Positions 28,168-37,105 of a stretch of DNA of 64,000 nt are shown here, piece by piece. The DNA lies in contig CAMVDX010000011.1 in the NCBI GenBank assembly GCA_947166355.1, forward strand, positions 1-64,000, given 5' to 3'. The stretch is from an uncultured Treponema sp. (GTDB lineage Bacteria > Spirochaetota > Spirochaetia > Treponematales > Treponemataceae). The notes below the pieces were generated by a model that was given only the letters and a program-made list of their open reading frames with translations, did not search any database and was not told the origin of the DNA. Each line of letters opens with the position of its first letter. Within the stretch, counting starts at the first letter, position 1. The translations under genes were made by a program, and so were the position numbers.

Positions 28168-30681
28168 TTAGTCATCATCAGCCTGAACTTTGTCCAGTCC
28201 TACGATGAAGTCTGGCTCAGTAACACGAACTACGTTTACACCGCTTGCTCCTGTTCCCTGTTCCTTAATATCTGTTGCCTTAAAGCGCAGTGTCTTTCCC
28301 TGGCTTGTCATGCAGACAACTTCATCTTTATCTTTAACGTTGATAGCTCCAATGATTTCGCCTTTAGATTCTGTGTTTCCAAAGATTCTCTGTCCGCCTG
28401 TTCCGCGGCCATGTACAGAATAGAGGTCGAAAGAAATTCTCTTTCCTACACCCTTCTCTGTCAGCAAAATCATATTTGCATCTTTTTCAACTTTTACAGC
28501 TGCGGCTATCTCATCACCTTCAGAAAGCTTCATTCCCTTAATACCGCAGCTTGCACGTCCCATGAGACGAACCGAATCTTCTGTGATACGGAGAGCTTTA
28601 CCGCGGCGGGAAATCAACATAACTTCGCAGTCACCAGTTGTTGGAATTGCGCTAATCAGCTTGTCGTTATCATTAAGCTTGATTCCGATGATACCGCGTG
28701 TCTTAGCGTTCTGGAACTCTGTAGAGCGAACCTTCTTTACAACACCCTGAGCAGTTGTCATAAAGAGGAAGAGATCATCTGAGAATTCCTTAAGTGAAAC
28801 AACTGTTGTAATTTCTTCATCCGGACCAACCTGAAGGAGTCCCTTGATATGAGCACCACGGGCGGCCTTTTCACTTTCCGGAATCTCATGAATCTTCATC
28901 CAGTAAGCACGGCCCAAGTTAGTTATGAATAACAAGATTTCCTTTGTAGAACCAATAAAGAGCTGATTTACGTAGTCATCATCAAGAAGGTTTGTACCGT
29001 TGCTTCCGGTTCCTCCCCTACCCTGCTTCTTATACTTATCAGCTGGAACACGCTTGATGTAACCCATGCGGGAAATCATAACAACCATGTCCTCATCTTT
29101 AATCATATCTTCAACATTAATCTGTTCAACTTCGCTGGCAACAATTTCTGTACGGCGGTCATCACCATACTTTTCTGCAAGACCGCGAGTCTCATCTTTT
29201 ATAAGATTAAGAATCTTGTTATGGTCAGCTAACAAACCTTCCAGGTAATCAATAAGAGCCTGGAGCTCTTTAATTTCTTTCTGAAGATCTTCGATGAGCA
29301 AATGTGTGAGGCGCTTGAGCTGCATATCAACAATTGCCTGTGCCTGCTCATCATCAAAATTAAAGCGCTTCTCAAGCTTGAGCTTTGCATCCTCAGTATT
29401 TTCAGAAGACTTGATAATCTGGATAACTTCATCAATGTTATTGATTGCAGTAATCAGAGCTTCCAAGATGTGCATGCGGTGCTTAGCAACTTTCAAATCA
29501 TAAATAGTACGGCGGGTAATAACTTCATCGCGGTGATTTACAAAGTGCTGAATCAGCTGCTTCAAAGTCAAAACTTCCGGCTTAAGATATGTTGCCGGCA
29601 AGGTAAGCATGCCCGGCTCATCATAACGAGGAGCTGCCCCCTCTTTTACCTGAGGAACAAGGGCAAGATTTATTACACCAAAGTTTGACTGCAAATCTGT
29701 TTTTGCAAAAAGCTGATTAAGAACAATCTTTGTGATTGCACCTTTTTTCAAATCAACTACAAGGCGCATACCAGAACGGTCAGAAGATTCATCGTTGGCA
29801 TTAACTACACCGTCAATCTGCTTATCGCGGACAAGCTCCTTGATACGGCGGATAATGTTTGTTGTATTTACACCGTAAGGAACTTCTGTAAATACGATTG
29901 ATTCCTTACCGCGTTTATCAGTTTCAATTGTAAACTTAGAACGGATAACAATTTTACCGCGTCCTGTTGTATATGCTTTTTTGATTCCAGCTGTGCCGTA
30001 AATAATACCGCCGGTCGGAAAATCCGGACCTTTGATATAATGCATCAGTTCTTCAATTGAGATTTCCTGATTATCGATATAAGCACAGATTGCGTCGGCT
30101 ACTTCACGAAGGTTGTGGGTAGGCATGTTTGTTGCCATACCAACGGCAATACCTGTTGTACCGTTACAAAGAAGGAAGGGGAACTTTGAAGGAAGAACTG
30201 CAGGTTCGTCGCAGGTATCATCAAAGTTGCGGATCATGTCTACAGTATTTTTGTTGATGTCGCTGGTCATCTCTTCGGTGATTTTTGACATCTTAGCCTC
30301 GGTGTATCGGTAGGCAGCAGGAGGGTCACCGGCAATTGTACCAAAGTTTCCCTGTGGAGTTACTGTTGTATAACGCTGAGCAAAATCCTGTCCAAGACGA
30401 ACAAGAGCATCATATACAGAAGCATCTCCGTGTGGATGGTAGTGTCCCAAAACTTCACCAACGATGGTAGCACATTTTTTTGTTTTTCCACCGCTTGCAA
30501 GATGAAGGGTATCCATGGCGTACATAATACGTCTGTGAACAGGCTTAAGACCATCACGAACATCCGGCAAAGCGCGCTGTACAATTACAGACATTGAGTA
30601 GTCAATATAGGCCTGTTTAACCTCATCCTCAATCGGAATTTTAATGAGAGAGCCACCTTCGGCTGTTTTGATTTCTTCCAT
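28168..30681 (-). CDS. gyrA: DNA gyrase subunit A
   Basis: An 837-residue subunit that breaks and rejoins DNA to introduce negative supercoils with GyrB. The winged-helix/tower core carries the catalytic Tyr126 in AAYRYTEAK. The quinolone-determining region reads HPHGDASVYDALVRLGQDF, placing Ala87 where E. coli has Ser83, with Asp91 retained. The C-terminal beta-pinwheel has a GyrA-box-like KQGRGGTGSNG and repeats such as GRGTGGQRIFGN. It ends with a short acidic tail (QADDD). Transcribed leftward like gyrB, with two small genes between them. A family B hairpin lies just upstream of its start. A terminator lies 320 bases beyond the stop. Confidence 0.97.
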   Translation of the reverse strand: MEEIKTAEGGSLIKIPIEDEVKQAYIDYSMSVIVQRALPDVRDGLKPVHRRIMYAMDTLHLASGGKTKKCATIVGEVLGHYHPHGDASVYDALVRLGQDFAQRYTTVTPQGNFGTIAGDPPAAYRYTEAKMSKITEEMTSDINKNTVDMIRNFDDTCDEPAVLPSKFPFLLCNGTTGIAVGMATNMPTHNLREVADAICAYIDNQEISIEELMHYIKGPDFPTGGIIYGTAGIKKAYTTGRGKIVIRSKFTIETDKRGKESIVFTEVPYGVNTTNIIRRIKELVRDKQIDGVVNANDESSDRSGMRLVVDLKKGAITKIVLNQLFAKTDLQSNFGVINLALVPQVKEGAAPRYDEPGMLTLPATYLKPEVLTLKQLIQHFVNHRDEVITRRTIYDLKVAKHRMHILEALITAINNIDEVIQIIKSSENTEDAKLKLEKRFNFDDEQAQAIVDMQLKRLTHLLIEDLQKEIKELQALIDYLEGLLADHNKILNLIKDETRGLAEKYGDDRRTEIVASEVEQINVEDMIKDEDMVVMISRMGYIKRVPADKYKKQGRGGTGSNGTNLLDDDYVNQLFIGSTKEILLFITNLGRAYWMKIHEIPESEKAARGAHIKGLLQVGPDEEITTVVSLKEFSDDLFLFMTTAQGVVKKVRSTEFQNAKTRGIIGIKLNDNDKLISAIPTTGDCEVMLISRRGKALRITEDSVRLMGRASCGIKGMKLSEGDEIAAAVKVEKDANMILLTEKGVGKRISFDLYSVHGRGTGGQRIFGNTESKGEIIGAINVKDKDEVVCMTSQGKTLRFKATDIKEQGTGASGVNVVRVTEPDFIVGLDKVQADDD

Positions 30682-30697
30682 TGTTGCTATCCTGTGC

Positions 30698-30722
30698 GGT
30701 GGTTGAGCGTGTCGAAACCACC
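30698..30722. repeat. Family B hairpin repeat upstream of gyrA
   Basis: ggtggttgagcgtgtcgaaa followed by ccacc forms a hairpin with seven-base arms ggtggtt and aaccacc. It belongs to the family seen at 41555-41637 and 61702-61807. It lies in the gyrA leader, 17 bases before the ATG. Confidence 0.75.
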
Positions 30723-30763
30723 TTTACTTGATTAATCATACTATTATAGCATTTTTTGGAGAT

Positions 30764-31171
30764 TTAGTCTTTAACTGTCGTAACTAATACTTGGTAGTTT
30801 GTAGAATTTATTACCGCTATCTGAAAATCATCTTCATAAATGATTTGGCCGGGGATTTCTTCTATTTCTGATTTATAAAGCTGGATACCATACTTGCTGC
30901 ACATCTGCCGGTAAAAAGTCAGCTGGTTCCAGATATCCCTACCCTGTTCTGTATCTTTAAACCAGGTAATTGCATGATCTGGATTTCCGTCCTTGTAGAA
31001 TGGTGGGACCGGCAGCACTCTTTCAAAATACTCACGCTGCTTCCAGTATTCGGCAGTTTCTTCTTCTGTGAGAGTTTTTGAATCTATAAGTTTACCGACA
31101 GTTGTAAAAATGCCTCTTGGTTGTTGAGTGAGATATGCAATGTCTGAAGTGTGTACACGAAAATATTTCAT
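30764..31171 (-). CDS. Conserved-type hypothetical protein, 135 residues
   Basis: I do not recognise this family. The protein is soluble and has no signal peptide or membrane segment. It begins MKYFRVHTSDIAYLTQQPRG, has an acidic-aromatic centre (EEETAEYWKQREYFERVLP) and ends QIAVINSTNYQVLVTTVKD. The mid-region PVPPFYKDGNPDHAITWFKD looks structured rather than repetitive, so it is likely a real protein. It lies in the leftward gyrB-to-gyrA interval and may be cotranscribed with the neighbouring acetyltransferase, although a family A repeat pair separates them. An alternative role as a toxin- or ADP-ribosyltransferase-like domain was considered but lacks motif support. Confidence 0.65.
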   Translation of the reverse strand: MKYFRVHTSDIAYLTQQPRGIFTTVGKLIDSKTLTEEETAEYWKQREYFERVLPVPPFYKDGNPDHAITWFKDTEQGRDIWNQLTFYRQMCSKYGIQLYKSEIEEIPGQIIYEDDFQIAVINSTNYQVLVTTVKD

Positions 31172-31208
31172 ATTTGGACCTTATTGTTATTATGAGCTTA
31201 ATTTTTTT

Positions 31209-31277
31209 GTCATTACGAGCGTAGCGAAGTAATCTATTTATGATGGATTGCTTCGTCGCTTTGCTCCTCGCAATGAC
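31209..31277. repeat. Two family A repeats in inverted orientation
   Basis: The first copy begins gtcattacgagcgtagcgaa (31209-31235). The second, opposite copy begins ggattgcttcgtcgctttgc (31245-31277). Together they can form a long hairpin between the two small leftward genes. Confidence 0.8.
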
Positions 31278-31307
31278 GATGGGCTACTGCAATTCATCGT
31301 AATGACG

Positions 31308-31832
31308 CTAAAATATTTTATGATATGTCTTTGCCTTAAAAGTTTCGCTGCCGTCTAGTTTAGAGTACTCTGTGTCTTCATAAAAAGTCATTCCTAACTT
31401 TTCCATAACGCGGCGTGAACCATTGTTGTCTACTGCAAAAGTTCCAGCCATAGCTCTAACTCCATATTTTTCCTGGGCATATTTTAAGATTCTTGTAATT
31501 GCTTCCGGTGTATATCCGTGATGCCAGTGGTCGTAAGCGATATTGTAGCCGATGCTCCAGACATCAATATCTTCATGATAATAAAGTCCACCGCTTCCTA
31601 TGAGCTTACCTGTTGATTTTAAGACAAAACCGTAGTCCAGTTTCTTTTCATCTTCGTATAAAGATTCCAGCCACTGGCGGCCATCTTCTGCAGACTTATA
31701 CAAAGGGTAAATCATGTATTTATTTACACGAGGGTCGCCTGTCCATTTGAAAACTGTCTGCAGGTCATCGATTGTAAGAGGTCGTAAAATGAGTCTTTCT
31801 GTTTCTAAAATGGGTGGTAAAATTTTTGGCAT
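31308..31832 (-). CDS. GNAT acetyltransferase, RimJ/RimL-like
   Basis: A 174-residue acetyltransferase of the RimJ/RimL/SpeG branch. It opens with LETERLILRPLTIDDLQTVF. Its acetyl-CoA site is in the segment YNIAYDHWHHGYTPEAITR, followed by AGTFAVDNNGSRRVMEKLGM, the classic pattern in which an asparagine precedes SRRVMEKLG. The substrate may be a protein N-terminus, a small amine or an antibiotic; this is not decidable here. It lies between gyrB and gyrA in the same direction, an unusual insertion for this conserved neighbourhood, with family A repeats on both sides. Confidence 0.88.
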   Translation of the reverse strand: MPKILPPILETERLILRPLTIDDLQTVFKWTGDPRVNKYMIYPLYKSAEDGRQWLESLYEDEKKLDYGFVLKSTGKLIGSGGLYYHEDIDVWSIGYNIAYDHWHHGYTPEAITRILKYAQEKYGVRAMAGTFAVDNNGSRRVMEKLGMTFYEDTEYSKLDGSETFKAKTYHKIF

Positions 31833-31933
31833 GGTAAAATTCCTTTTTTGAAAGTTTATTTTATTTTGATTTTAAAAACAATAAAGATGCTCTTTAATAA
31901 AAAAAACACTGTCGGTTGACAGCCCCTTTTTAT

Positions 31934-31966
31934 GGATTGCTTCGTCGCTGCGCTCCTCGCAATGAC
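31934..31966. repeat. Family A repeat copy after gyrB
   Basis: Begins ggattgcttcgtcgctgcgc and ends ctcgcaatgac, the exact inverted form of the copy at 22100. It lies 8 bases beyond the gyrB stop. Confidence 0.85.
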
Positions 31967-31974
31967 TAATGAAA

Positions 31975-33900
31975 TTAAATATCCAGATTAGCGTAGCTTG
32001 AGTTTTCTTCGATGAACTTGCGGCGAGGTTCTACTTCTTCACCCATACATACACTGAAAATCTTGTCAGCTGCCATTGCATCCGGAATTGTTACTACGCG
32101 CATTTTGCGGTGAGCCGGATCCATTGTTGTTTCCCAAAGCTGTTTACCGTCCATTTCACCAAGACCTTTGTAGCGCTGTACATCTGCCTTATCACGCTGA
32201 TCGCCGAGAGCTTCAAGAGCAGCATCACGCTCAGCATCACTGTAACAATATACAGGATCTTTCTTTCCAAGCTGAACTCGGAACAACGGAGGCATAGCAA
32301 GATAAACATAACCATGCTCTATAATCTGTGGCATGTAGCGGAAGAAGAAAGTCAAAAGCAATGTGCGAATATGTGAACCGTCGACATCGGCATCGGCCAT
32401 GATAATGATTTTATGATAGCGGAGTTTGTCGATATTGAAATCTTTTCCAAAGCCTGCACCAAGTGATGCAATTACCGGTTCAAGCTTATCATTGTTCATA
32501 ACTTTTTCAGGACGAACTTTTTCTACGTTGAGCATTTTTCCCCAAAGCGGAAGAATTGCCTGAGTTTTAGGATCACGGCCTTTCTTTGCAGAACCACCCG
32601 CAGAGTCTCCCTCGACTATATATACTTCACAGAGCTCAGGATTTTTCATTGAACAGTCAGACAATTTTTCAGGTAAACCAAAACCATCACTCATGGTCTT
32701 TTTGCGCATATTATCTTTTGCTTTGCGAGCTGCAATACGTGCCTTAGCTTCGTCAATTGCTTTTTTAAGAATTGCTTCAAGGGTTGCAGGATTCTGTTCA
32801 AAATAAATTGTGAGCTTTTCTTTTACAATCTGATCTACGATAGTACGGACTTCTGTGTTACCAAGTTTTTCCTTTGTCTGACCTTCAAACTCTGGCTCTG
32901 GAACTTTCATGGAAATTACAGCTGTAAGACCACTGCTTAAGTCTTCATAAGTGAGCTTTTCATCTTTATCAAGATTTTTCTTGAGCTTATCATTTGATTC
33001 AAAAAACTTATTCAAAACAAAACGAACAGCAGAACGGAAACCTTCGAGGTGAGTACCACCATCGCGGGTATTAATGTCATTAACGAACGTTCGTACGTTT
33101 TCAGAATATCCTGAATTATAATGCATTGAAATTTCTGTAATTACATCATCTTTTTCTTCTTTGATGTAAATCGGGTCAGCCGGAACAACGGCCTTTCCTT
33201 CATCAATTTCTTTTACGAATTCGTTGATACCGCCTTCGAATTTTAAAACTTCTTCTTTTGGATTTTCAAGACGTTCATCACGGAAAACAATTACAACACC
33301 GCTGTTCAAAAAAGCGAGCTCGCGAAGACGGTCTTTAAGAACATCAAAATCATAAGTTGTTGTTTCTGTAAAAATTGTTTTATCAGCCTTCCAGCGGATT
33401 GTTGTTCCGTGTTCATTTTCCGGAATATCGCCGATAACTTCAACTTTAGTTTTTGGAACACCACGTTCATATTTCTGCTGATAGATATGGCCGTCACGTT
33501 TTACTGTTGCTTCCATCCAATCTGACAAAGCGTTAACGCAGGAAACACCAACACCATGCAAACCTCCGGAAACTTTATAAGAACCCTTATCAAATTTACC
33601 GCCGGCATGAAGTCGGGTAAGTACAAGTTCGAGAGCAGAAATTTTTTCAGTAGGGTGAATGTCAACTGGTATACCGCGTCCGTTATCTACAACGCGCACA
33701 ATGTCATCACGTTCAAGTGCAACTGTGATTGTATCACAGTAACCTGCCATTGCTTCATCAATTGAGTTATCAACTGTTTCATAAACAAGGTGATGAAGTC
33801 CGCGTGGACCTGTTGAACCAATATACATACCAGGTCGCTTACGAACTGCTTCAAGTCCTTTTAAAACCTGTATGTTACTTGCACCATATTCTGCTGACAT
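31975..33900 (-). CDS. gyrB: DNA gyrase subunit B
   Basis: The 641-residue ATPase subunit of gyrase. The GHKL ATP-binding domain shows ETVDNSIDEAMAG, VDNGRGIPVDIHP and GGLHGVGVSCVNALS. The transducer domain follows. The TOPRIM domain has EGDSAGGSAKKGRDPKTQAI and the metal-binding DADVDGSHIRTLLL. The C-terminus carries the usual YKGLGEMDGKQLWETTMDP. The length is that of GyrB without the proteobacterial insert. It is divergent from dnaA across a 237-bp gap holding a G-rich hairpin element. The 14-mer TAACGAACGTTCGT lies inside the gene at 33081-33094. Confidence 0.97.
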   Translation of the reverse strand: MSAEYGASNIQVLKGLEAVRKRPGMYIGSTGPRGLHHLVYETVDNSIDEAMAGYCDTITVALERDDIVRVVDNGRGIPVDIHPTEKISALELVLTRLHAGGKFDKGSYKVSGGLHGVGVSCVNALSDWMEATVKRDGHIYQQKYERGVPKTKVEVIGDIPENEHGTTIRWKADKTIFTETTTYDFDVLKDRLRELAFLNSGVVIVFRDERLENPKEEVLKFEGGINEFVKEIDEGKAVVPADPIYIKEEKDDVITEISMHYNSGYSENVRTFVNDINTRDGGTHLEGFRSAVRFVLNKFFESNDKLKKNLDKDEKLTYEDLSSGLTAVISMKVPEPEFEGQTKEKLGNTEVRTIVDQIVKEKLTIYFEQNPATLEAILKKAIDEAKARIAARKAKDNMRKKTMSDGFGLPEKLSDCSMKNPELCEVYIVEGDSAGGSAKKGRDPKTQAILPLWGKMLNVEKVRPEKVMNNDKLEPVIASLGAGFGKDFNIDKLRYHKIIIMADADVDGSHIRTLLLTFFFRYMPQIIEHGYVYLAMPPLFRVQLGKKDPVYCYSDAERDAALEALGDQRDKADVQRYKGLGEMDGKQLWETTMDPAHRKMRVVTIPDAMAADKIFSVCMGEEVEPRRKFIEENSSYANLDI

Positions 33901-33985
33901 TATTTTTTCCTTTTATTGATATAAGTAATTTATTTTAACTGAAAAAAAATTAAAATTCAATGATTGTGCAAACTAACGAAGATTA

Positions 33986-34075
33986 GTAAAAGGGGGTTTT
34001 AGGGGGTGTCCCCCTAGGAGAGGGGGTAGCGGAAAACGCCGCAGGCGGTTGGAGCGAGGGGGAGACTTCCCCCAC
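33986..34075. repeat. G/C-rich multi-hairpin element between gyrB and dnaA
   Basis: In an otherwise AT-rich gap this block carries agggggttttagggggtg, the hairpin agggggtgtccccct (34001-34015), a small hairpin around cgccgcaggcg and a strong hairpin gggggagacttccccc (34058-34073). It has no coding potential. The runs of four to five guanines could also form G-quadruplexes. It lies at the divergent junction, where an origin or promoters are expected. Confidence 0.65.
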
Positions 34076-34137
34076 CTTAATTTCACCTTAATTTAAAAAC
34101 ACTTGAAGAAAAAACAGACTTCTAGGATAATAAAACT

Positions 34138-35568
34138 ATGTCAGAAAAAATTTATGAAGAGGCCTGGGAGTACACAATGAAGGTACTCCATGATTTATAT
34201 AAATCTCAAAATAAAGAAGATGAATTTAAGCTTTGGTTTAATATGAATTATGTTGAAGATACTATCGACACTATTACTGTGTCTGTAGCTTCATCTTTCC
34301 TTCAGCAGACAATGCAGAAAAAAGGAAATTTTGATATTGTCCTGAAAAAGCTTAAGGAAATTACTGGCCAGGAAGATATTAAATTAAACTGTATTGTTGT
34401 AAAGGAAGAACGTTCAGAAACTAAAAATTCTGAAACTTCAGATACTGAAAAGCCTTCAAAAAAATCTACTGAATCTGAAACGACTTCTTCAAAATCTGAT
34501 GTTATTGAAAATAAAAAATCAAGTTTTAAAAAACATCAGCTTCTTCAGGAAGAATATACTTTTGATACTTTTATTCCTGGAGATAATAGTAACTTCGCTT
34601 ATAATGCATCTATTGCTGTTGCAAAAAAACCTGGTAAAGAATACAACCCAATTTTGCTTTATGGTGGTTCTGGGTTAGGTAAGACTCACTTGATGCAGGC
34701 TATTGGAAATTATATTTATAACAACGGTGGAGAAAAATTAAAAATCTGTTACGTTTCTGCAGAGACCTTTACTAACGAATTTATTTTTTCAACAAAGGAA
34801 GGTAAGACTAACGCCTTTAAAAATAAATACAGAAATCTTGATGTTCTTCTTTTGGATGATATTCACTTTTTACAGGGAAAGGAATCTACACAGGAAGAGC
34901 TGTTCTATACTTTCAATGCTCTTCATGAAAAGAAAGCTCAGATGGTATTTACCTGTGACCGTCCAATTAAAGAAATTAAAAATATGGCAGCACGTCTGGT
35001 AAGCCGTCTTGCTAATGGACTTTGTATTGATTTGCAGCCTCCTAGTTACGAAACTCGTGTTGCAATTCTTCAGAAAAAAATTGATCTTATGGGAAAAACT
35101 CTTTCACAGGACATCATAGAATATATTGCAAAAAATATTGAAACTAATGTTCGTGATCTTGAAGCGGCACTTAATAAAGTTTTTGGTTATGCTGATCTTG
35201 TTGGAAAAACTCCTGACCTTGAAATTACAAAACATCTTTTAAAAGACGTTATGGGTTCTGGAACAATGGAATCAATTTCAATTGATGTAATTCAAAAAGT
35301 GATTGCAGATAATTATCAGATTTCTGTTGCTGATTTGAAAAGTAAAAAACGTGATAAGAAATTTGTAATTCCACGTCAGATTGCAATTTATATTGCACGC
35401 GAACTTACAGAGATAGCTTATACAGAACTTGGTAATGAATTTGGCGGTAAAGATCATTCTACAATTATGAGTGCTTATAATAAAATTGCTGAACAAATTA
35501 AAATTGATTCTTCACTCGAATCTAAAATACAATTATATATCAGAGAAATTAAGGAGTATAAAAAATAG
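34138..35568 (+). CDS. dnaA: Chromosomal replication initiator DnaA
   Basis: A 476-residue AAA+ initiator that binds DnaA boxes and melts the origin. Domain I is residues about 1-85, a low-complexity Ser/Thr/Lys linker about 90-135, and the AAA+ domain starts near 138. Walker A is GGSGLGKT (176-183) and Walker B is LLLDDIHFLQGKE. The C-terminal DNA-binding domain carries the signature GGKDHSTIMSAYNKI. It is divergent from gyrB and followed by dnaN after a 308-bp gap containing near-consensus DnaA boxes, which suggests autoregulation. All domains are complete. Confidence 0.97.
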   Translation: MSEKIYEEAWEYTMKVLHDLYKSQNKEDEFKLWFNMNYVEDTIDTITVSVASSFLQQTMQKKGNFDIVLKKLKEITGQEDIKLNCIVVKEERSETKNSETSDTEKPSKKSTESETTSSKSDVIENKKSSFKKHQLLQEEYTFDTFIPGDNSNFAYNASIAVAKKPGKEYNPILLYGGSGLGKTHLMQAIGNYIYNNGGEKLKICYVSAETFTNEFIFSTKEGKTNAFKNKYRNLDVLLLDDIHFLQGKESTQEELFYTFNALHEKKAQMVFTCDRPIKEIKNMAARLVSRLANGLCIDLQPPSYETRVAILQKKIDLMGKTLSQDIIEYIAKNIETNVRDLEAALNKVFGYADLVGKTPDLEITKHLLKDVMGSGTMESISIDVIQKVIADNYQISVADLKSKKRDKKFVIPRQIAIYIARELTEIAYTELGNEFGGKDHSTIMSAYNKIAEQIKIDSSLESKIQLYIREIKEYKK

Positions 35569-35571
35569 GAA

Positions 35572-35876
35572 ATGTCATTTCGAACTTTATTCTGAATCTA
35601 TAATAAAGATCCTGAATTAAATTCAAGATGACGTTAAATATAAAAAATTTGTTGCCAACTTGTTGGTTTAAAGTGGATAAATCAGCAAAAAAGGATTAAA
35701 ATGTGGATATGTGGAAAAAAAGTTAATAAAACAAGTAATTTTATTAACAATTTAAATCTTTGTAATATAAAGAAATAAATCTGTTTTCCACAGTATAAAC
35801 ATAGCTTACTATTACTACTACTAAAATTTAAAAAATTTATAATTAATATACAGGGTGTATAAGGAGAATAAAAAAA
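35572..35876. other. dnaA-dnaN intergenic region with degenerate DnaA boxes
   Basis: This gap begins with a degenerate family C-like repeat (about 35572-35632, containing gaaatgtcatttcgaac and caagatgac). DnaA-box-like 9-mers follow: agtggataa (35672-35680), tgtggatat (35702-35710), tgtggaaaa (35710-35718) and ttttccaca (35784-35792), each one or two mismatches from TTATCCACA. The rest is strongly AT-rich. It is a candidate origin or a site for autoregulation. A strong AAGGAG site precedes dnaN. Confidence 0.6.
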
Positions 35877-37004
35877 ATGAAATTTACATTCGACAGAGAC
35901 GCAATGATAAAAGAAATTTCAATTGCGCAGGAAATTATTACTAATAAAAGTCCTGTTTCAATTCTTTCTAATATCTTAATCATAGCCGAAAATAATTCAC
36001 TTACAATTAAGGCTACAGATTCAACAGTTAAGTTTACAACTGTTATTCCAGTTGATGTTCAGGAAGAAGGACGTACTACAATTTTCTGTGACAAGTTTAT
36101 GAGCATTCTTTCTTCTTTACCTTCTGGAGAAATTGAATTCATTCAGGAAGATATTGGTGTAACAATTAAGCCGATTGCAAAACGTGTTAAGTTCCAGCTT
36201 AAGAGTCAGGCCAGTGATAAATTTCCTGAAGTTGGTACAAGTGAAAATATTCCTTTCTTCGAACTTCCTTCAAAAGATTTTAAAGAGATGATTCGTGAAA
36301 CTATTTTTGCAGTTTCTGATGATCGTAACAGATATTTTATGACAGGTGTTTATTTCGTAAAAAATGGAGATACACTTACCATGGTTGCTACAGATGGACG
36401 TCGTCTATCTTGTGATAACAAAACAGGATTTAGTATTCCTGATTTTCAGCCTGCAATTATTCCTACAAAAATTCTTTCTTGTATTCTTAAGAATGCTCCG
36501 GAAGAAGGAAACATTCAGATTGCAGTTGTTGAAAAATCAATCTTTGTAAAATTTGGAAATGTAGAATTTTCTTCTGTGCTTATTGAAGGACAGTACCCTA
36601 ACTACCAGAAGGTAATTCCAGAAAGTCTTACAAAATCTTTCATGGTAAATAAAGCAGATCTTGATGCTGCTCTTAAACGAACAACAATCATGGTTGATAA
36701 AAAAGTAAGCAGAATTATTTTCAAGATTTCTTCTGGTGTTCTTAAATTGATTTCTCCTGAATCTGATATTGGTAATGCTGATGAAGAGATTCCTTGCCGT
36801 TATGATGGTCAGGCAATTTCTATGGCTTTGAATTTCACTTATGTTACTGAACCACTTAAAGTAATTGATTCAGAAAATATTGTTTTTGATTTTAATATTT
36901 CTGAAAGTACAAATGATGGTGAAGCAAATATTACTAAGGCTGTAATTATGCGCTCTGAAGCTGGCAGTGATTACATCCATGTAATTATGCCGATGAACTA
37001 TTAA
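35877..37004 (+). CDS. dnaN: DNA polymerase III beta sliding clamp
   Basis: A 375-residue ring-forming clamp that tethers polymerase III and other DNA enzymes to DNA. The three repeated clamp domains are visible. The start is MKFTFDRDAMIKEISIAQEI, the central segment is FAVSDDRNRYFMTGVYF and VATDGRRLSCDN, and the end is SDYIHVIMPMNY, the hydrophobic-pocket tail of the family. The length is standard. It lies between dnaA and recF in the conserved order and is closed by two tandem hairpins, so recF may need its own promoter or readthrough. Confidence 0.97.
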   Translation: MKFTFDRDAMIKEISIAQEIITNKSPVSILSNILIIAENNSLTIKATDSTVKFTTVIPVDVQEEGRTTIFCDKFMSILSSLPSGEIEFIQEDIGVTIKPIAKRVKFQLKSQASDKFPEVGTSENIPFFELPSKDFKEMIRETIFAVSDDRNRYFMTGVYFVKNGDTLTMVATDGRRLSCDNKTGFSIPDFQPAIIPTKILSCILKNAPEEGNIQIAVVEKSIFVKFGNVEFSSVLIEGQYPNYQKVIPESLTKSFMVNKADLDAALKRTTIMVDKKVSRIIFKISSGVLKLISPESDIGNADEEIPCRYDGQAISMALNFTYVTEPLKVIDSENIVFDFNISESTNDGEANITKAVIMRSEAGSDYIHVIMPMNY

Positions 37005-37061
37005 AGAAAACTGCATTTGCAGTTTTCTTTAATAACTAGTTTTTGCTTTGCAAAAACTAGT
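37003..37061 (+). terminator. Tandem hairpins after dnaN
   Basis: Hairpin 1 has arms aaagaaaactgca (37003-37015) and tgcagttttcttt (37018-37030). Hairpin 2 has arms actagtttttgc (37035-37046) and gcaaaaactagt (37050-37061). Both are perfect and together act as likely strong or attenuating terminators between dnaN and recF. A CTAAC/GTTAG-type palindrome follows at about 37079-37098. Confidence 0.75.
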
Positions 37062-37105
37062 AGTATTTTAAGACATCTTACTAATTATCGTTAGTAAATT
37101 TATTT

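Noticed and set aside
28036..28782. Open frame of 248 codons on the plus strand
   Set aside because: It lies almost entirely antisense to gyrA, whose motifs are complete; no ribosome-binding site and no recognisable protein features.
30764..31171. Toxin of a toxin-antitoxin pair
   Set aside because: No partner of opposing type overlaps it and no known toxin motif is visible.
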